NCBI RefSeq assembly: GCF_900108115.1 | Contig: NZ_FTPU01000022.1 | Span: 1-53,471, forward strand | Direction: 5' to 3' | Length of the DNA: 53,471 bases | DNA from: Epilithonimonas bovis DSM 19482 | GTDB taxonomy: Bacteria; Bacteroidota; Bacteroidia; Flavobacteriales; Weeksellaceae | Part shown: positions 27,855 through 36,428 of the stretch, in pieces | Layout of the letters: each line of letters opens with the position of its first letter | How positions within the stretch are numbered: position 1 is the first letter of the stretch | Notes under the pieces: generated by a model | Database searches by the model: none | What the model saw: the letters and a program-made list of their open reading frames with translations, nothing else | What the model was told of the DNA's origin: nothing | Program-made: the position numbers and the translations under genes

Positions 27855-28493
27855 ATGTTAATAGTAGGCGCAAAAGGATTTGCTAAGGAGGTGTTGGAAG
27901 TTTGTAATCAACAGAATGAATTAGAAAATCTTATGTTTTATGATGACGTTAACGATGATATAGGAAATCAATTATATGGACAGTTTCCTATACTAAAATC
28001 CATAGAAGATGCAAAAGAATACTTTCAAAATATAGACAATCGATTTACAATCGGAATAGGAAATCCTTCATTAAGAAAAATGATGTATGAAAAGTTTATA
28101 GCCATTGGAGGGGTTTTTACATCATTGATTTCTACTACGGCTATAATTGGACATTATAATGTAGAAATTATGGAAGGTGTTAATATCTTAGACGGCGTAA
28201 AAGTATCAAATGATGTTAAAATAGGATTAGGGACAATGATTTATTACGATTCTATTATTACGCATGATTGTTTCATCGGAAATTTTGTAGAAGTATCTCC
28301 AAATGTTAAAGTATTAGGAAGGGCTATCGTGCAAGATTTTGTTCATCTAGGAGCCGGTTGTATTATTTTCCCGGATATAAATATTGGGAAAAATGCTATT
28401 ATAGGAGCCGGCGCTGTCGTTAACAAAGATATACCCGATAATTGTATAGCTGTTGGAGTTCCTGCAAAAATTATTAAAAACAGAAATGACTAA
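27855..28493 (+). CDS. PglD/NeuD-like sugar acyltransferase (possible VioB role)
   Basis: The 212-residue protein has a short Rossmann-like N-terminal domain (MLIVGAKGFAKEVLEVCNQ) and a C-terminal left-handed beta-helix. The helix has THDCFIGNFVEVSP (catalytic His candidate H137), HLGAGCIIFP, IGKNAIIGAGAVV and AVGVPAKII. This two-domain build is that of PglD, PerB and NeuD, which acylate amino sugars or sialic acid. It starts two bases after the aminotransferase, so it most likely N-acylates the amino sugar made there. AT-rich like its neighbours. Confidence 0.85.
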   Translation: MLIVGAKGFAKEVLEVCNQQNELENLMFYDDVNDDIGNQLYGQFPILKSIEDAKEYFQNIDNRFTIGIGNPSLRKMMYEKFIAIGGVFTSLISTTAIIGHYNVEIMEGVNILDGVKVSNDVKIGLGTMIYYDSIITHDCFIGNFVEVSPNVKVLGRAIVQDFVHLGAGCIIFPDINIGKNAIIGAGAVVNKDIPDNCIAVGVPAKIIKNRND

Positions 28494-29355
28494 AATTCCT
28501 AAAATAAGCGTTTGTACCATAACCTATGGTCATGAAAAATATATTTCTCAATGTATTGATGGGGTATTAATGCAAGAAGGTAACTTTGAATTAGAATTTA
28601 TTATTTCATCAGATAATTCACCAGATAATACAAAACAAATTATAGAAGATTATATAAATAATCATCCAAAAGGTAGTTGCATCAAATTTATAGACCGAAA
28701 AGAGAATGTTGGGATTATGCCCAATTTTTATGAAACAATTAATACTTCTACGGGAGACTATGTTGCGATTTGTGACGGTGATGATTTTTGGACTGATAAA
28801 AGTAAATTACAAAAACAACTTAATTTCTTAGAAAAAAACCAAAAGTATATTCTTGTAGGGCATAATGTAGAAATTTTTGATAATGAAACTTTAGACGTTT
28901 TGGATTCTAGTTTTCCCTTTAAAAAGATCGAAACGATTTCGGAGAATTTTATTTACCAAAAAAATTATATTCCGGCTCTTAGCATTATGTTTAGAAATGT
29001 TCATAAACTACCTAGTTGGATATTAGATTGCAGTATTGGAGATTATCCATTAATTTTATATTATTCGCAATTTGGCAAAATAGGTTTTATGAATGATGTC
29101 ATGGCCAGCTACAGAAAAAACACCGGTTACCATAGCACAGTTGCCAAAGTTAAGCAGATTGAGATGCAAGAATTTAGTTTGAAGGTGGTCTTGGCTAAGT
29201 CAGAACTATCAAAACAGCAAAAGGAGTTGTTAAATTACCAGTTATTACAAATGAATATTAATAATTCATCATTTTTTAACTCTATAGAAAAGACTTTCAA
29301 TGCAAATATTAATTACAAATTAAAACTAAAATTGATATTGAATAAACTTCTATGA
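28486..29355 (+). CDS. glycosyltransferase family 2
   Basis: The 289-residue GT-A protein (start MTKIPKISVCTITYG) has YISQCIDGVLMQEGNFE, SSDNSPDNTKQII, ENVGIMPNFYETINTS and the metal site CDGDDFWTDKSKLQKQ. These place it in a GT2 subgroup common in capsule loci. The start at 28486 overlaps the previous gene by eight bases. A start 33 bases earlier is also open but would overlap more. AT-rich except for a short GC-richer patch at about 29100-29215. Confidence 0.87.
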   Translation: MTKIPKISVCTITYGHEKYISQCIDGVLMQEGNFELEFIISSDNSPDNTKQIIEDYINNHPKGSCIKFIDRKENVGIMPNFYETINTSTGDYVAICDGDDFWTDKSKLQKQLNFLEKNQKYILVGHNVEIFDNETLDVLDSSFPFKKIETISENFIYQKNYIPALSIMFRNVHKLPSWILDCSIGDYPLILYYSQFGKIGFMNDVMASYRKNTGYHSTVAKVKQIEMQEFSLKVVLAKSELSKQQKELLNYQLLQMNINNSSFFNSIEKTFNANINYKLKLKLILNKLL

Positions 29356-30377
29356 CCACAATAATAATCAAATCCTTCAACCGTCCGTATTATTTAGAGC
29401 GCTGTTTACAATCCATCTATTCTTGTGTAAAAGGAAATTTTGAACTCAAGATTTTAGATGACGGTACGCCTACAAAATACCTGGGGATTATAAAATCCAA
29501 ATTCCCTGAGGCAAAAATTATAACTTCTGCTCAATATCCTGATAAAATCCAGGCGATTGAAGATCATATTACAATGGGGAAAAAAATAGATGGTTTTGCA
29601 ATCCCGACAGATTTATGGTATAATGAAGTTAAATCTTCCGCAGATTATGTTTTGGTGACAGAAGACGATGTCTGGTTTACAGAAACGCTGGATATTGATA
29701 ACATCGTGGCAGAAATGAAATCCTTTGCAAGCCCCCTGCTCAAGCTGGGTTGGTTAGGCAATGTGTCGGATGATAAAGAGCTGATGATTAAGAAATTATC
29801 TGCAAATATGAACCAGGCACAACCTGTAAAATTGTTCACAGCCAATAAGTGGCTGATGGATGTGTTTATGTATAACAAATATAAAATCTTTACCATTTTA
29901 TACAAATTAGGTTGGGTGGATAATGAGACCAAACGTAGGTATTGGGCTATCAATTCTATTCTGATGGGCCTGTACCGGAAGGATTATTGGCTGGCTGTCT
30001 GGGAAGATGCCAAGGGCAAAGTGGACGAAAAACAGCAGCTGAGAAACGCTGCAGCCTGGTATCATAAAAATAAAAATGCGGTTTTTGCCAGGACCGGTCG
30101 GGAAGTGTTGAAAACAACTTTTAAATCCTCGGCAACAGGTTCGTACCATGAGTACGGCAATCATTTTGATGTTAATCGTATGAATTATATCCTGAACGAG
30201 GCGTGGCTAAGCAATCAGTTCGATAGTATGCAGAACTATCCCAAAGATTTTTCTGATGACTATATTAGGTCTTTTCTGGATCAGGAGGATCATCCCGACG
30301 CTCAATTCTCCCAATGGTATAAGTGGGCAGAGAAGTTTCGCCAACAATATAGAAGCTTAGGCGCGCAAGTAGAATAA
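29352..30377 (+). CDS. GT-A-like glycosyltransferase, paralogue of the gene at 23911
   Basis: The 341-residue product shares the whole architecture of the 23911 product: IIIKSFNRPYYLERCLQSIY, ILDDGTPTKYLG, IPTDLWYNEVKSSADYVLV, TEDDVWF, and C-terminal ILNEAWLSNQFDSMQNYP. Nucleotide composition is GC-richer than the preceding AT-rich block. Its start overlaps the preceding gene by four bases (ATGA). It is presumably a nucleotide-sugar transferase; donor and acceptor cannot be assigned. Confidence 0.77.
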   Translation: MTTIIIKSFNRPYYLERCLQSIYSCVKGNFELKILDDGTPTKYLGIIKSKFPEAKIITSAQYPDKIQAIEDHITMGKKIDGFAIPTDLWYNEVKSSADYVLVTEDDVWFTETLDIDNIVAEMKSFASPLLKLGWLGNVSDDKELMIKKLSANMNQAQPVKLFTANKWLMDVFMYNKYKIFTILYKLGWVDNETKRRYWAINSILMGLYRKDYWLAVWEDAKGKVDEKQQLRNAAAWYHKNKNAVFARTGREVLKTTFKSSATGSYHEYGNHFDVNRMNYILNEAWLSNQFDSMQNYPKDFSDDYIRSFLDQEDHPDAQFSQWYKWAEKFRQQYRSLGAQVE

Positions 30378-30393
30378 AACGCAGATTGAATAC

Positions 30394-31575
30394 ATGAATG
30401 ATCAAAAAATAAAAATCCTTTTCAGGCTCCGTTCGTTGGAGATGGGCGGCGTCCCGAGAGTGATCCTGGATCTGTTGCGGAACTTGCCCAAAGATCAGTT
30501 TGATTTGTCGCTGATGCTCAATCTGTATCAGGGCGAATTAATCCGAGAGATCCCTGCTGGTATCAAGTTGATTGTGGTAGAAAAAGGGAAAGAGCAGATG
30601 AGTCCTAATCCTTTTTTACATAAATTGCAATTGATTTGGCGACGCCTGAAGTTGGAGATTTATGAAAAATTCCCTTCGGTTTTGTACCAAATAAAAGTCA
30701 GGGAAAAATACGACATCGAAATCGCTTCCAGCTATGCAGAGTTTGATATGGTGCTCAGCTCACCCGATAAAAATTCGCGCAAAATAGCCTGGTTCCACAC
30801 CGATGTGACCTATGATACCAATCAGGAAAGAGCCAGGGAACGGATAGAAACCATGAAAAAATTTGATCATGTGATCTTCTGTGCGGCGCATATCCGGGAT
30901 GTGATCAAAAAATATTATAACGTCACTTATCCAGGCAGTTCGGTGGTGTATAATGCCATCCATACCGATGAGGTTAAAGAAAAAGCATTAGCGTTTGATG
31001 TTAATTATGAGGGACTCAAAAAGCCTGTTTTTTGTTCTGTTGGCCGTTTGCACAGCAGGAAGGGCTATCATACGCTGATTAATATTCACCGCAGGTTAAT
31101 CGATGAAGGTTTTGAGCATAGTATTGTTGTTTTAGGCGATGGTGAGGAAAAAAATAATTTAACCGGACAAATCAATCAGTTGGAGGTACAGGACTCATTT
31201 AAGTTATTAGGTACAAAAATTAATCCTTACCCGTACATAAAAAATGCGGATTGTTTTGTATTGCCAACACGGTCAGAAGCCTATCCTTTGGTCATAAACG
31301 AAGCTTTAGCACTGGAAAAACCAATCATAAGCACCAATGTAGGTGGGATCCCGGAGATGATAGAGGATGGCGTGGATGGGATTTTAGTCAACGATAATGA
31401 AGAGGAATTGTATGAAGCCATGAGAAAAGTTTTTACACAACCTGAATTACTGGATATAATTAAGCAAAACACCAAAGAATCTTATAAAAAGCTGGATTCG
31501 CAAAAGATATATAATCAGGTAGCAGAGATTCTTGAAGAACAGTATCATTTAAAACTTAACAATGAACGAGGCTAA
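30394..31575 (+). CDS. glycosyltransferase family 4
   Basis: The 393-residue GT-B enzyme has MGGVPRVILDLLRNLP near its N-terminus. Its donor domain has CSVGRLHSRKGYHTLINIH, VVLGDGEEKNNL, the EX7E site TRSEAYPLVINEALALEKPI, and STNVGGIPEMIEDG. These are standard GT4 motifs for a retaining enzyme. It overlaps the next gene by 14 bases, so the pair is likely co-translated. No membrane segments. Confidence 0.92.
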   Translation: MNDQKIKILFRLRSLEMGGVPRVILDLLRNLPKDQFDLSLMLNLYQGELIREIPAGIKLIVVEKGKEQMSPNPFLHKLQLIWRRLKLEIYEKFPSVLYQIKVREKYDIEIASSYAEFDMVLSSPDKNSRKIAWFHTDVTYDTNQERARERIETMKKFDHVIFCAAHIRDVIKKYYNVTYPGSSVVYNAIHTDEVKEKALAFDVNYEGLKKPVFCSVGRLHSRKGYHTLINIHRRLIDEGFEHSIVVLGDGEEKNNLTGQINQLEVQDSFKLLGTKINPYPYIKNADCFVLPTRSEAYPLVINEALALEKPIISTNVGGIPEMIEDGVDGILVNDNEEELYEAMRKVFTQPELLDIIKQNTKESYKKLDSQKIYNQVAEILEEQYHLKLNNERG

Positions 31576-32479
31576 AATCACCATCATTACGCCAACATAC
31601 AACCGGGCGCACACTTTGCCCAGAGTCTATGAATCGCTGAAGAATCAGACTTTCAAAGATTTTATCTGGCTCATTATGGACGACGGGTCTACAGATGCTA
31701 CAAAAGTTTTGGTAGATCAGTTTCAGGCAGAAAATTTGATGCAGATTGAGTATAATTCTCATCAGAACCAGCATAAATTCATTACTGTTTTTAAAGGCGT
31801 CGAGAAGGTGGATACGCCGTATTTCATGGTGGTGGATTCTGATGATTCTTACCCTGCAAATGCTTTGGAGCTATTATATAAAGAGGTAAGTGCGGTCAAA
31901 AATCAAGATCAGTATATCTCAGTGATGGGTTTGTCACAATACCCAAATGGTGAGATTGTGGGGCATCCCTATCCGGGAAGTGGTTTTGATGGCAGTATTT
32001 TGGAAATGCGCTACAGATACAAAGTGCGGGGCGACAAGTTCGGTATTTTCATCACCAAAACCTATCAAAAATTACTGAAAGAATTTGATTATTCGCCTTA
32101 TTTGGGCAAAGGATATATCCCGCAAAGTGTCTTTTTTAATACCTACGATGCGGCAGGGTACAAAACCCGCTTTGTTAATAAAGTGGTTAGGACATATCAT
32201 TTTGATCAGGATGATGCGTCATCTGTTTCCAATACCCGTTGGACCGGCAAAAACACCTTTGGTTTGATGGAAGGTTATTTGTCATTTGTAAATTCCTATA
32301 GAAGACGGTTGCTGCGCTATCCCAAAGCGTTAGTCAGGAATTTGGTGGGCTATCAGGTTTACGCAATGGGTAATGGCATCGGTTTTTCTGACATGCAAAA
32401 GAAACTGAAAGCATTTAAAGGTCTTGCCCTTGTACTCTATCCGCTGTCATACTTCTACTATAGGAAGAATAAACCATAA
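31562..32479 (+). CDS. glycosyltransferase family 2
   Basis: The 305-residue GT-A enzyme has ITIITPTYNRAHTLPRVYES, LIMDDGSTDATKVL and the metal site VVDSDDSYPANALELL. A central part follows with RVRGDKFGIFI-like sequence (YKVRGDKFGIFITKTYQKLL). The C-terminal RRLLRYPKALVRNLVGYQVY resembles GT2 proteins of Gram-positive and Bacteroidota capsule loci. It is coupled to the preceding GT4 by a 14-base overlap and followed after two bases by the last glycosyltransferase. Confidence 0.88.
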   Translation: MNEAKITIITPTYNRAHTLPRVYESLKNQTFKDFIWLIMDDGSTDATKVLVDQFQAENLMQIEYNSHQNQHKFITVFKGVEKVDTPYFMVVDSDDSYPANALELLYKEVSAVKNQDQYISVMGLSQYPNGEIVGHPYPGSGFDGSILEMRYRYKVRGDKFGIFITKTYQKLLKEFDYSPYLGKGYIPQSVFFNTYDAAGYKTRFVNKVVRTYHFDQDDASSVSNTRWTGKNTFGLMEGYLSFVNSYRRRLLRYPKALVRNLVGYQVYAMGNGIGFSDMQKKLKAFKGLALVLYPLSYFYYRKNKP

Positions 32480-32481
32480 CA

Positions 32482-33618
32482 ATGGAAAAGAAAAAGCTAC
32501 TGTTTGTTTATTACAAAATGAACCGCGCCGGTGGGATCAATCGGGTTTTGACAGATTTGGTCAACGCTGTATCAGTAGATTATGATATTACCATTTTACT
32601 GCTAATGAGCGCTCATAAACCTTTTTATGAGTTGCGTCCTGAGGTGAAATTGGAATTCGTTGACGCATTCCACCACTGGGCATTCAGCAAAGTTTGTGTC
32701 TGGCTCGACAGGTATATGCGGTGGCTTCCTTTTCGGGATAAACTCAAATTTTATTTATACGATTTTGGTGCTTATAAAACCTTGGATAAATGGATGGATA
32801 CACATGGTGGTGACTATGATACCATCATCAGTTGTATGTATAAATTGTCTGCCGGATTATCCATCAATAAGAAGGTCAATTACAAAACAATAGGCTGGGA
32901 ACATAACAACTTCAGAGGAGGCGGGTGGCTATGGGGGTCGCTACGGAAAAACTATTCAAAAAAATTAAAAGCGGTAGTGGCAATTACGGCTCAGGCTCAG
33001 GATTATTTTCGCTCTTTAGGCGCCAACACAAAGTTGATTTGTAATCTGATGAACGATGAGGTGTACCAATTACCTTTCAAACCTGTTGAAGAAAAGAAAA
33101 ACCAAATAGTCTTTGCCGCCAATCTCCATCCGGAGAAAAATGTCATGGGCTTCTTGCGTATCATCCAGCAGGTAGATTTGCCAAAAGATTGGACCGTGAA
33201 ACTGATTGGGGATGGGATCCAGATGGGTTGGGTTGAAAATTTTATAAAAGAAAATCAACTGCAGCAGCAGGTTCATCTTTTGGGCAAAGTTCCTTTTGAT
33301 GAGGTGATGCAAAACATGGCAGAATCTAAAATTTTCTGTTTAACATCGGTAAATGAGCCTTTTGGCCTTGTGTTGATAGAAGCCATGTTTAATAGTTGTG
33401 TGCTACTCGCCTATGATTGCGAGCACGGCCCTGCGGAAATCATCAATCAGAATAACGGATTTCTGATTCCGCTGCATGATGAAAATTGCTATGTAGAAGT
33501 ACTCAGGGATTTAATTTCAAATCGGGGATTGATAAAAAAGATTAACAGGTCCGTATATCAGGATGCACAAAAATGGCAGAAAAGAGGCGGGCTGAAACAA
33601 TGGGAAGAAATTCTTTAG
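32482..33618 (+). CDS. glycosyltransferase family 4
   Basis: The 378-residue GT-B enzyme has an N-terminal YYKMNRAGGINRVLTDLVNA segment. Its donor domain has VFAANLHPEKNVMGFLRII, KLIGDGIQMGWVENF and the EX7E site SVNEPFGLVLIEAMFNSCVL. It is the last gene of the co-directional polysaccharide locus. A gene-free 768-bp stretch follows. Retaining mechanism by family; donor unknown. Confidence 0.92.
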   Translation: MEKKKLLFVYYKMNRAGGINRVLTDLVNAVSVDYDITILLLMSAHKPFYELRPEVKLEFVDAFHHWAFSKVCVWLDRYMRWLPFRDKLKFYLYDFGAYKTLDKWMDTHGGDYDTIISCMYKLSAGLSINKKVNYKTIGWEHNNFRGGGWLWGSLRKNYSKKLKAVVAITAQAQDYFRSLGANTKLICNLMNDEVYQLPFKPVEEKKNQIVFAANLHPEKNVMGFLRIIQQVDLPKDWTVKLIGDGIQMGWVENFIKENQLQQQVHLLGKVPFDEVMQNMAESKIFCLTSVNEPFGLVLIEAMFNSCVLLAYDCEHGPAEIINQNNGFLIPLHDENCYVEVLRDLISNRGLIKKINRSVYQDAQKWQKRGGLKQWEEIL

Positions 33619-34362
33619 CAAGCGCTGTGTTAATTTTTAGTTAGTTCTTATGCACCACGATATTTATCACACTCAGATCGCTGCTACAATGGAAGTGTGA
33701 TCCCAGTAATGTAATTAATGTATTAGGGACTGCTCCTCAAGAGCGATAACTTTGTAAAAATTCAATAATGTGTTCCTATAAGAGCGGCAATTTTTTGCTC
33801 GCATTTAACCTCAGAATTGGTATGGCTGTTTGGCATATACATCCGGGCCAGCGTTTTTTCACGCATCCTGTTTCAGGTGAGTTTTAAACCTGCATTATAA
33901 AGGTGATGTAATCGTTAGCAACTTGTTTTTGATAGATCTGATCTTCTATCATTATTATGCCCTCATTATCTTCTTTTACAGTATTTTCAAAATTAGTGGT
34001 TTATTATTATGAATGCTCCCTTCATGGCAAAGCTATAGTAAAGCCATACCAAAGGTATGGATAGTTCATGGGAAAAAGCACGCTTCATTATTGTTATTAT
34101 GGTAAAAATAAACCCATTCTATTCATTTTGTCATAAATGAATAGAATGGGTTAATCTTCTGTATAATATAGAATTGTACAATATTTAAAACATTTCAGTT
34201 AATACTGTCGTTTGATATAGTTTTACTATATTATAGTAATATATGCAAAAGTAAATATTTTTTACCTGATTAACCGATAATTTGTGAAATTAATTATAGA
34301 TCGTATTTGCAATTTCAAAGTATGCCATAAAATTGCGGGGTTTTTTATTTGCCCAGAATTAC
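33619..34362. other. structured gene-free stretch after the polysaccharide locus
   Basis: No credible gene is seen on either strand. The stretch holds three perfect inverted repeats: ATCACACT/AGTGTGAT (33666-33701), CCATACC-aaa-GGTATGG (34044-34060) and a 17-bp repeat (34111-34152). It also has an AT-rich palindromic tract near 34220-34250. It separates the variable glycan locus from the conserved genes to the right. Confidence 0.6.
34111..34152. repeat. perfect 17-bp inverted repeat with 8-base loop
   Basis: AACCCATTCTATTCATT (34111-34127) and its exact reverse complement (34136-34152) flank an 8-base loop. On the minus strand the stem is followed by TTATTTTT, so it could end transcription coming from the right. 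On the plus strand no T run follows. It might also protect or end the polysaccharide transcript, but the distance of 490 bp from the last gene is unusual. Confidence 0.7.
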
Positions 34363-34370
34363 TATTTTTG
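34363..34370 (+). promoter_or_regulatory. candidate -7 element of the porin gene
   Basis: TATTTTTG matches TAnnTTTG and lies 16 bp upstream of the chosen ATG at 34387. No well-spaced -33 element is seen. Confidence 0.4.
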
Positions 34371-34386
34371 TACTCAAATTTCCTTG

Positions 34387-36309
34387 ATGAAATACATTTT
34401 TGCTTTGCTGGTATTTTTCAGTACAATTATTAATGCCCAGCAGGTTAACAAAACAGATGCTAACAAGATTCCCACAGACACACTCAAGGTAGATTCCGGA
34501 GAGAAGGATTCTTTAGAGATCTACAAACCAACAATCAACGATTATCTCGTTAAGCAGCGCTTTTCAGAAAACAAAGTGTTCGATACTACCTTTGCAATAG
34601 AGCGCTCTTACATTGTGACACAGTATAATAAAAAAGATAACTTTGGTAAAATTCAGTATGCTAATATTGGCTCAGGTTTTCAAAATCTACAATATCAGAA
34701 AAATGCTGAAGGTAACCTAAGCCTGCTTCCGGAGAATAAATCATTTTATATTTTGGGTGAGAACGACATCAACTATTATGATGTCAAAACACCTACCACC
34801 ACGTTTTTCTATAACAATGCAATGCGCAATGGCGGCCAGTTACAGACTACTTATACCCAAAATGTAGGCAAGAATTTTAACTTTGCTATAGAGTATATGG
34901 GTTTGCGATCCCAGGGATTGTACAGGAACAGTCTTGCAGCCAGCAATAATACCGTTTTTAGTGGTCATTATAGATCAAAAAACAACAAGTATGAGGCTTA
35001 TGCCCACTATATTCATCAGAATGTCAGCAATCAGGAGAGTGGCGGGGTCGCAGATCTGGATGTTTTTCTTAGCGGAGATTCGCGCTTTAATAACCGCCAG
35101 AATATAGAGACTAACCTCACAGGTGCAGAATCCAGATTCGCGTACCGCAGGTATTATTTCAGTCAGGAGTTTTCGCCTTTTGATCCGGCAAAGTATCCTT
35201 TTAAATTAAGGCACACGATTTATCATCAGGGCAACAAGTATTATTTTTCTGAAACTGCCAGTAACGGAACTTTTTTTAATTCAGAAAGTATAGATAATTT
35301 CCCACTGACCAATAAGAAGTTTTCCAACAATCTTAGCAATACCTTTAGCCTGGTTTGGGATAACGACAAATTTAAGCTGGATGCGGGTTTCCGTCATCAG
35401 TATATTACATTTGGCAATCAAAATGCCTATCCGGTCCTGCAGATTCCGGGTTATTTCAAGGAGCAGAGATTCGGTGCTGTTGGCAATTTGCAGATTAAAC
35501 TGCTGGATAAAATACAGCTCAAATCTTTCCTGGAAATTTCAAAAGGTTCAGAGTTTGGCAATTACATCAGGACTACCAATAATCTGGTTTTTGAGCCGGT
35601 AAAAGATTACCTTATAGAAGGTCGGCTCAACTTTCAGTCAGCTTATCCGGGCTTTAATTATCTGGTAAATTCGTCACATTACGTCAATTATAATTATTAT
35701 TTACAAAACCCCAATAATGAATCTGTTACCCAGATCGGAGGTACTTTGCGCCTTGCAAAATGGTTCTATACGCAGGTGTTTGCAGATTATTACAGGATTG
35801 ATAATTACACCTATTTTGACAGTGCAGCCAAGCCGCAGCAGAGTTCGTCATCGCTTAATATTTCGCAGATTGGCGGAGAAGCCACTACAGGATTTGGCAA
35901 GTTTCATATTAATGGGAGAGTGCTGTTTCAAAAAGCTTTAACTAATGGTGATCTTCTGCCAATGCCGGATTTTATCGGAAGGGTCAATTTATATTACCAG
36001 ACACCGGCTTTTAAAAAAGCTGCGGATATCCAGGCCGGTATAAAATTGTATTATTTTACCAAATTTGCTTCCAGAGAGTTTTCACCGATACTTAACGAGT
36101 ATCTCCTTCCGGGTGTCAATTCTTATTCCATAGGTGGGCAGCCCATAGCGGATGTGTATGTCAATATGAAGGTGAAACGGATGTTTTTTTATATAGAAGG
36201 GCAGCATATCAATCAGACTTTTATGCAGAACAAGTCATTCACGGCACCTTATTATCCGGTATATGATTTCAGGCTGAATATCGGTATTGTTTGGTATCTT
36301 TTCCATTAA
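34387..36309 (+). CDS. putative outer-membrane porin (Porin_10-like)
   Basis: The 640-residue product from ATG 34387 has a clear signal peptide (MKYIFALLVFFSTIINAQ) followed by a polar segment. Many alternating aromatic/polar beta-strands continue to an aromatic C-terminus (RLNIGIVWYLFH), as in an outer-membrane barrel. Segments such as YRYFFSQ-like RRYYFSQEFSPFD and LDAGFRHQYITFG are typical of the Bacteroidota putative porin family. The frame is open 18 codons further upstream, but that part overlaps the promoter box and lacks signal-peptide character. Transport substrate unknown. Confidence 0.75.
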   Translation: MKYIFALLVFFSTIINAQQVNKTDANKIPTDTLKVDSGEKDSLEIYKPTINDYLVKQRFSENKVFDTTFAIERSYIVTQYNKKDNFGKIQYANIGSGFQNLQYQKNAEGNLSLLPENKSFYILGENDINYYDVKTPTTTFFYNNAMRNGGQLQTTYTQNVGKNFNFAIEYMGLRSQGLYRNSLAASNNTVFSGHYRSKNNKYEAYAHYIHQNVSNQESGGVADLDVFLSGDSRFNNRQNIETNLTGAESRFAYRRYYFSQEFSPFDPAKYPFKLRHTIYHQGNKYYFSETASNGTFFNSESIDNFPLTNKKFSNNLSNTFSLVWDNDKFKLDAGFRHQYITFGNQNAYPVLQIPGYFKEQRFGAVGNLQIKLLDKIQLKSFLEISKGSEFGNYIRTTNNLVFEPVKDYLIEGRLNFQSAYPGFNYLVNSSHYVNYNYYLQNPNNESVTQIGGTLRLAKWFYTQVFADYYRIDNYTYFDSAAKPQQSSSSLNISQIGGEATTGFGKFHINGRVLFQKALTNGDLLPMPDFIGRVNLYYQTPAFKKAADIQAGIKLYYFTKFASREFSPILNEYLLPGVNSYSIGGQPIADVYVNMKVKRMFFYIEGQHINQTFMQNKSFTAPYYPVYDFRLNIGIVWYLFH

Positions 36310-36428
36310 TTTTGTAAAAATTATTATGTAAGCTTTCCGACCGCCATTTTGTCATGCTGAACTTGCTGCAAAAGGAATGATGACGGTTTGTTAAGGTTAA
36401 ATATAAGAATCAAATATAAGAATCAAAG

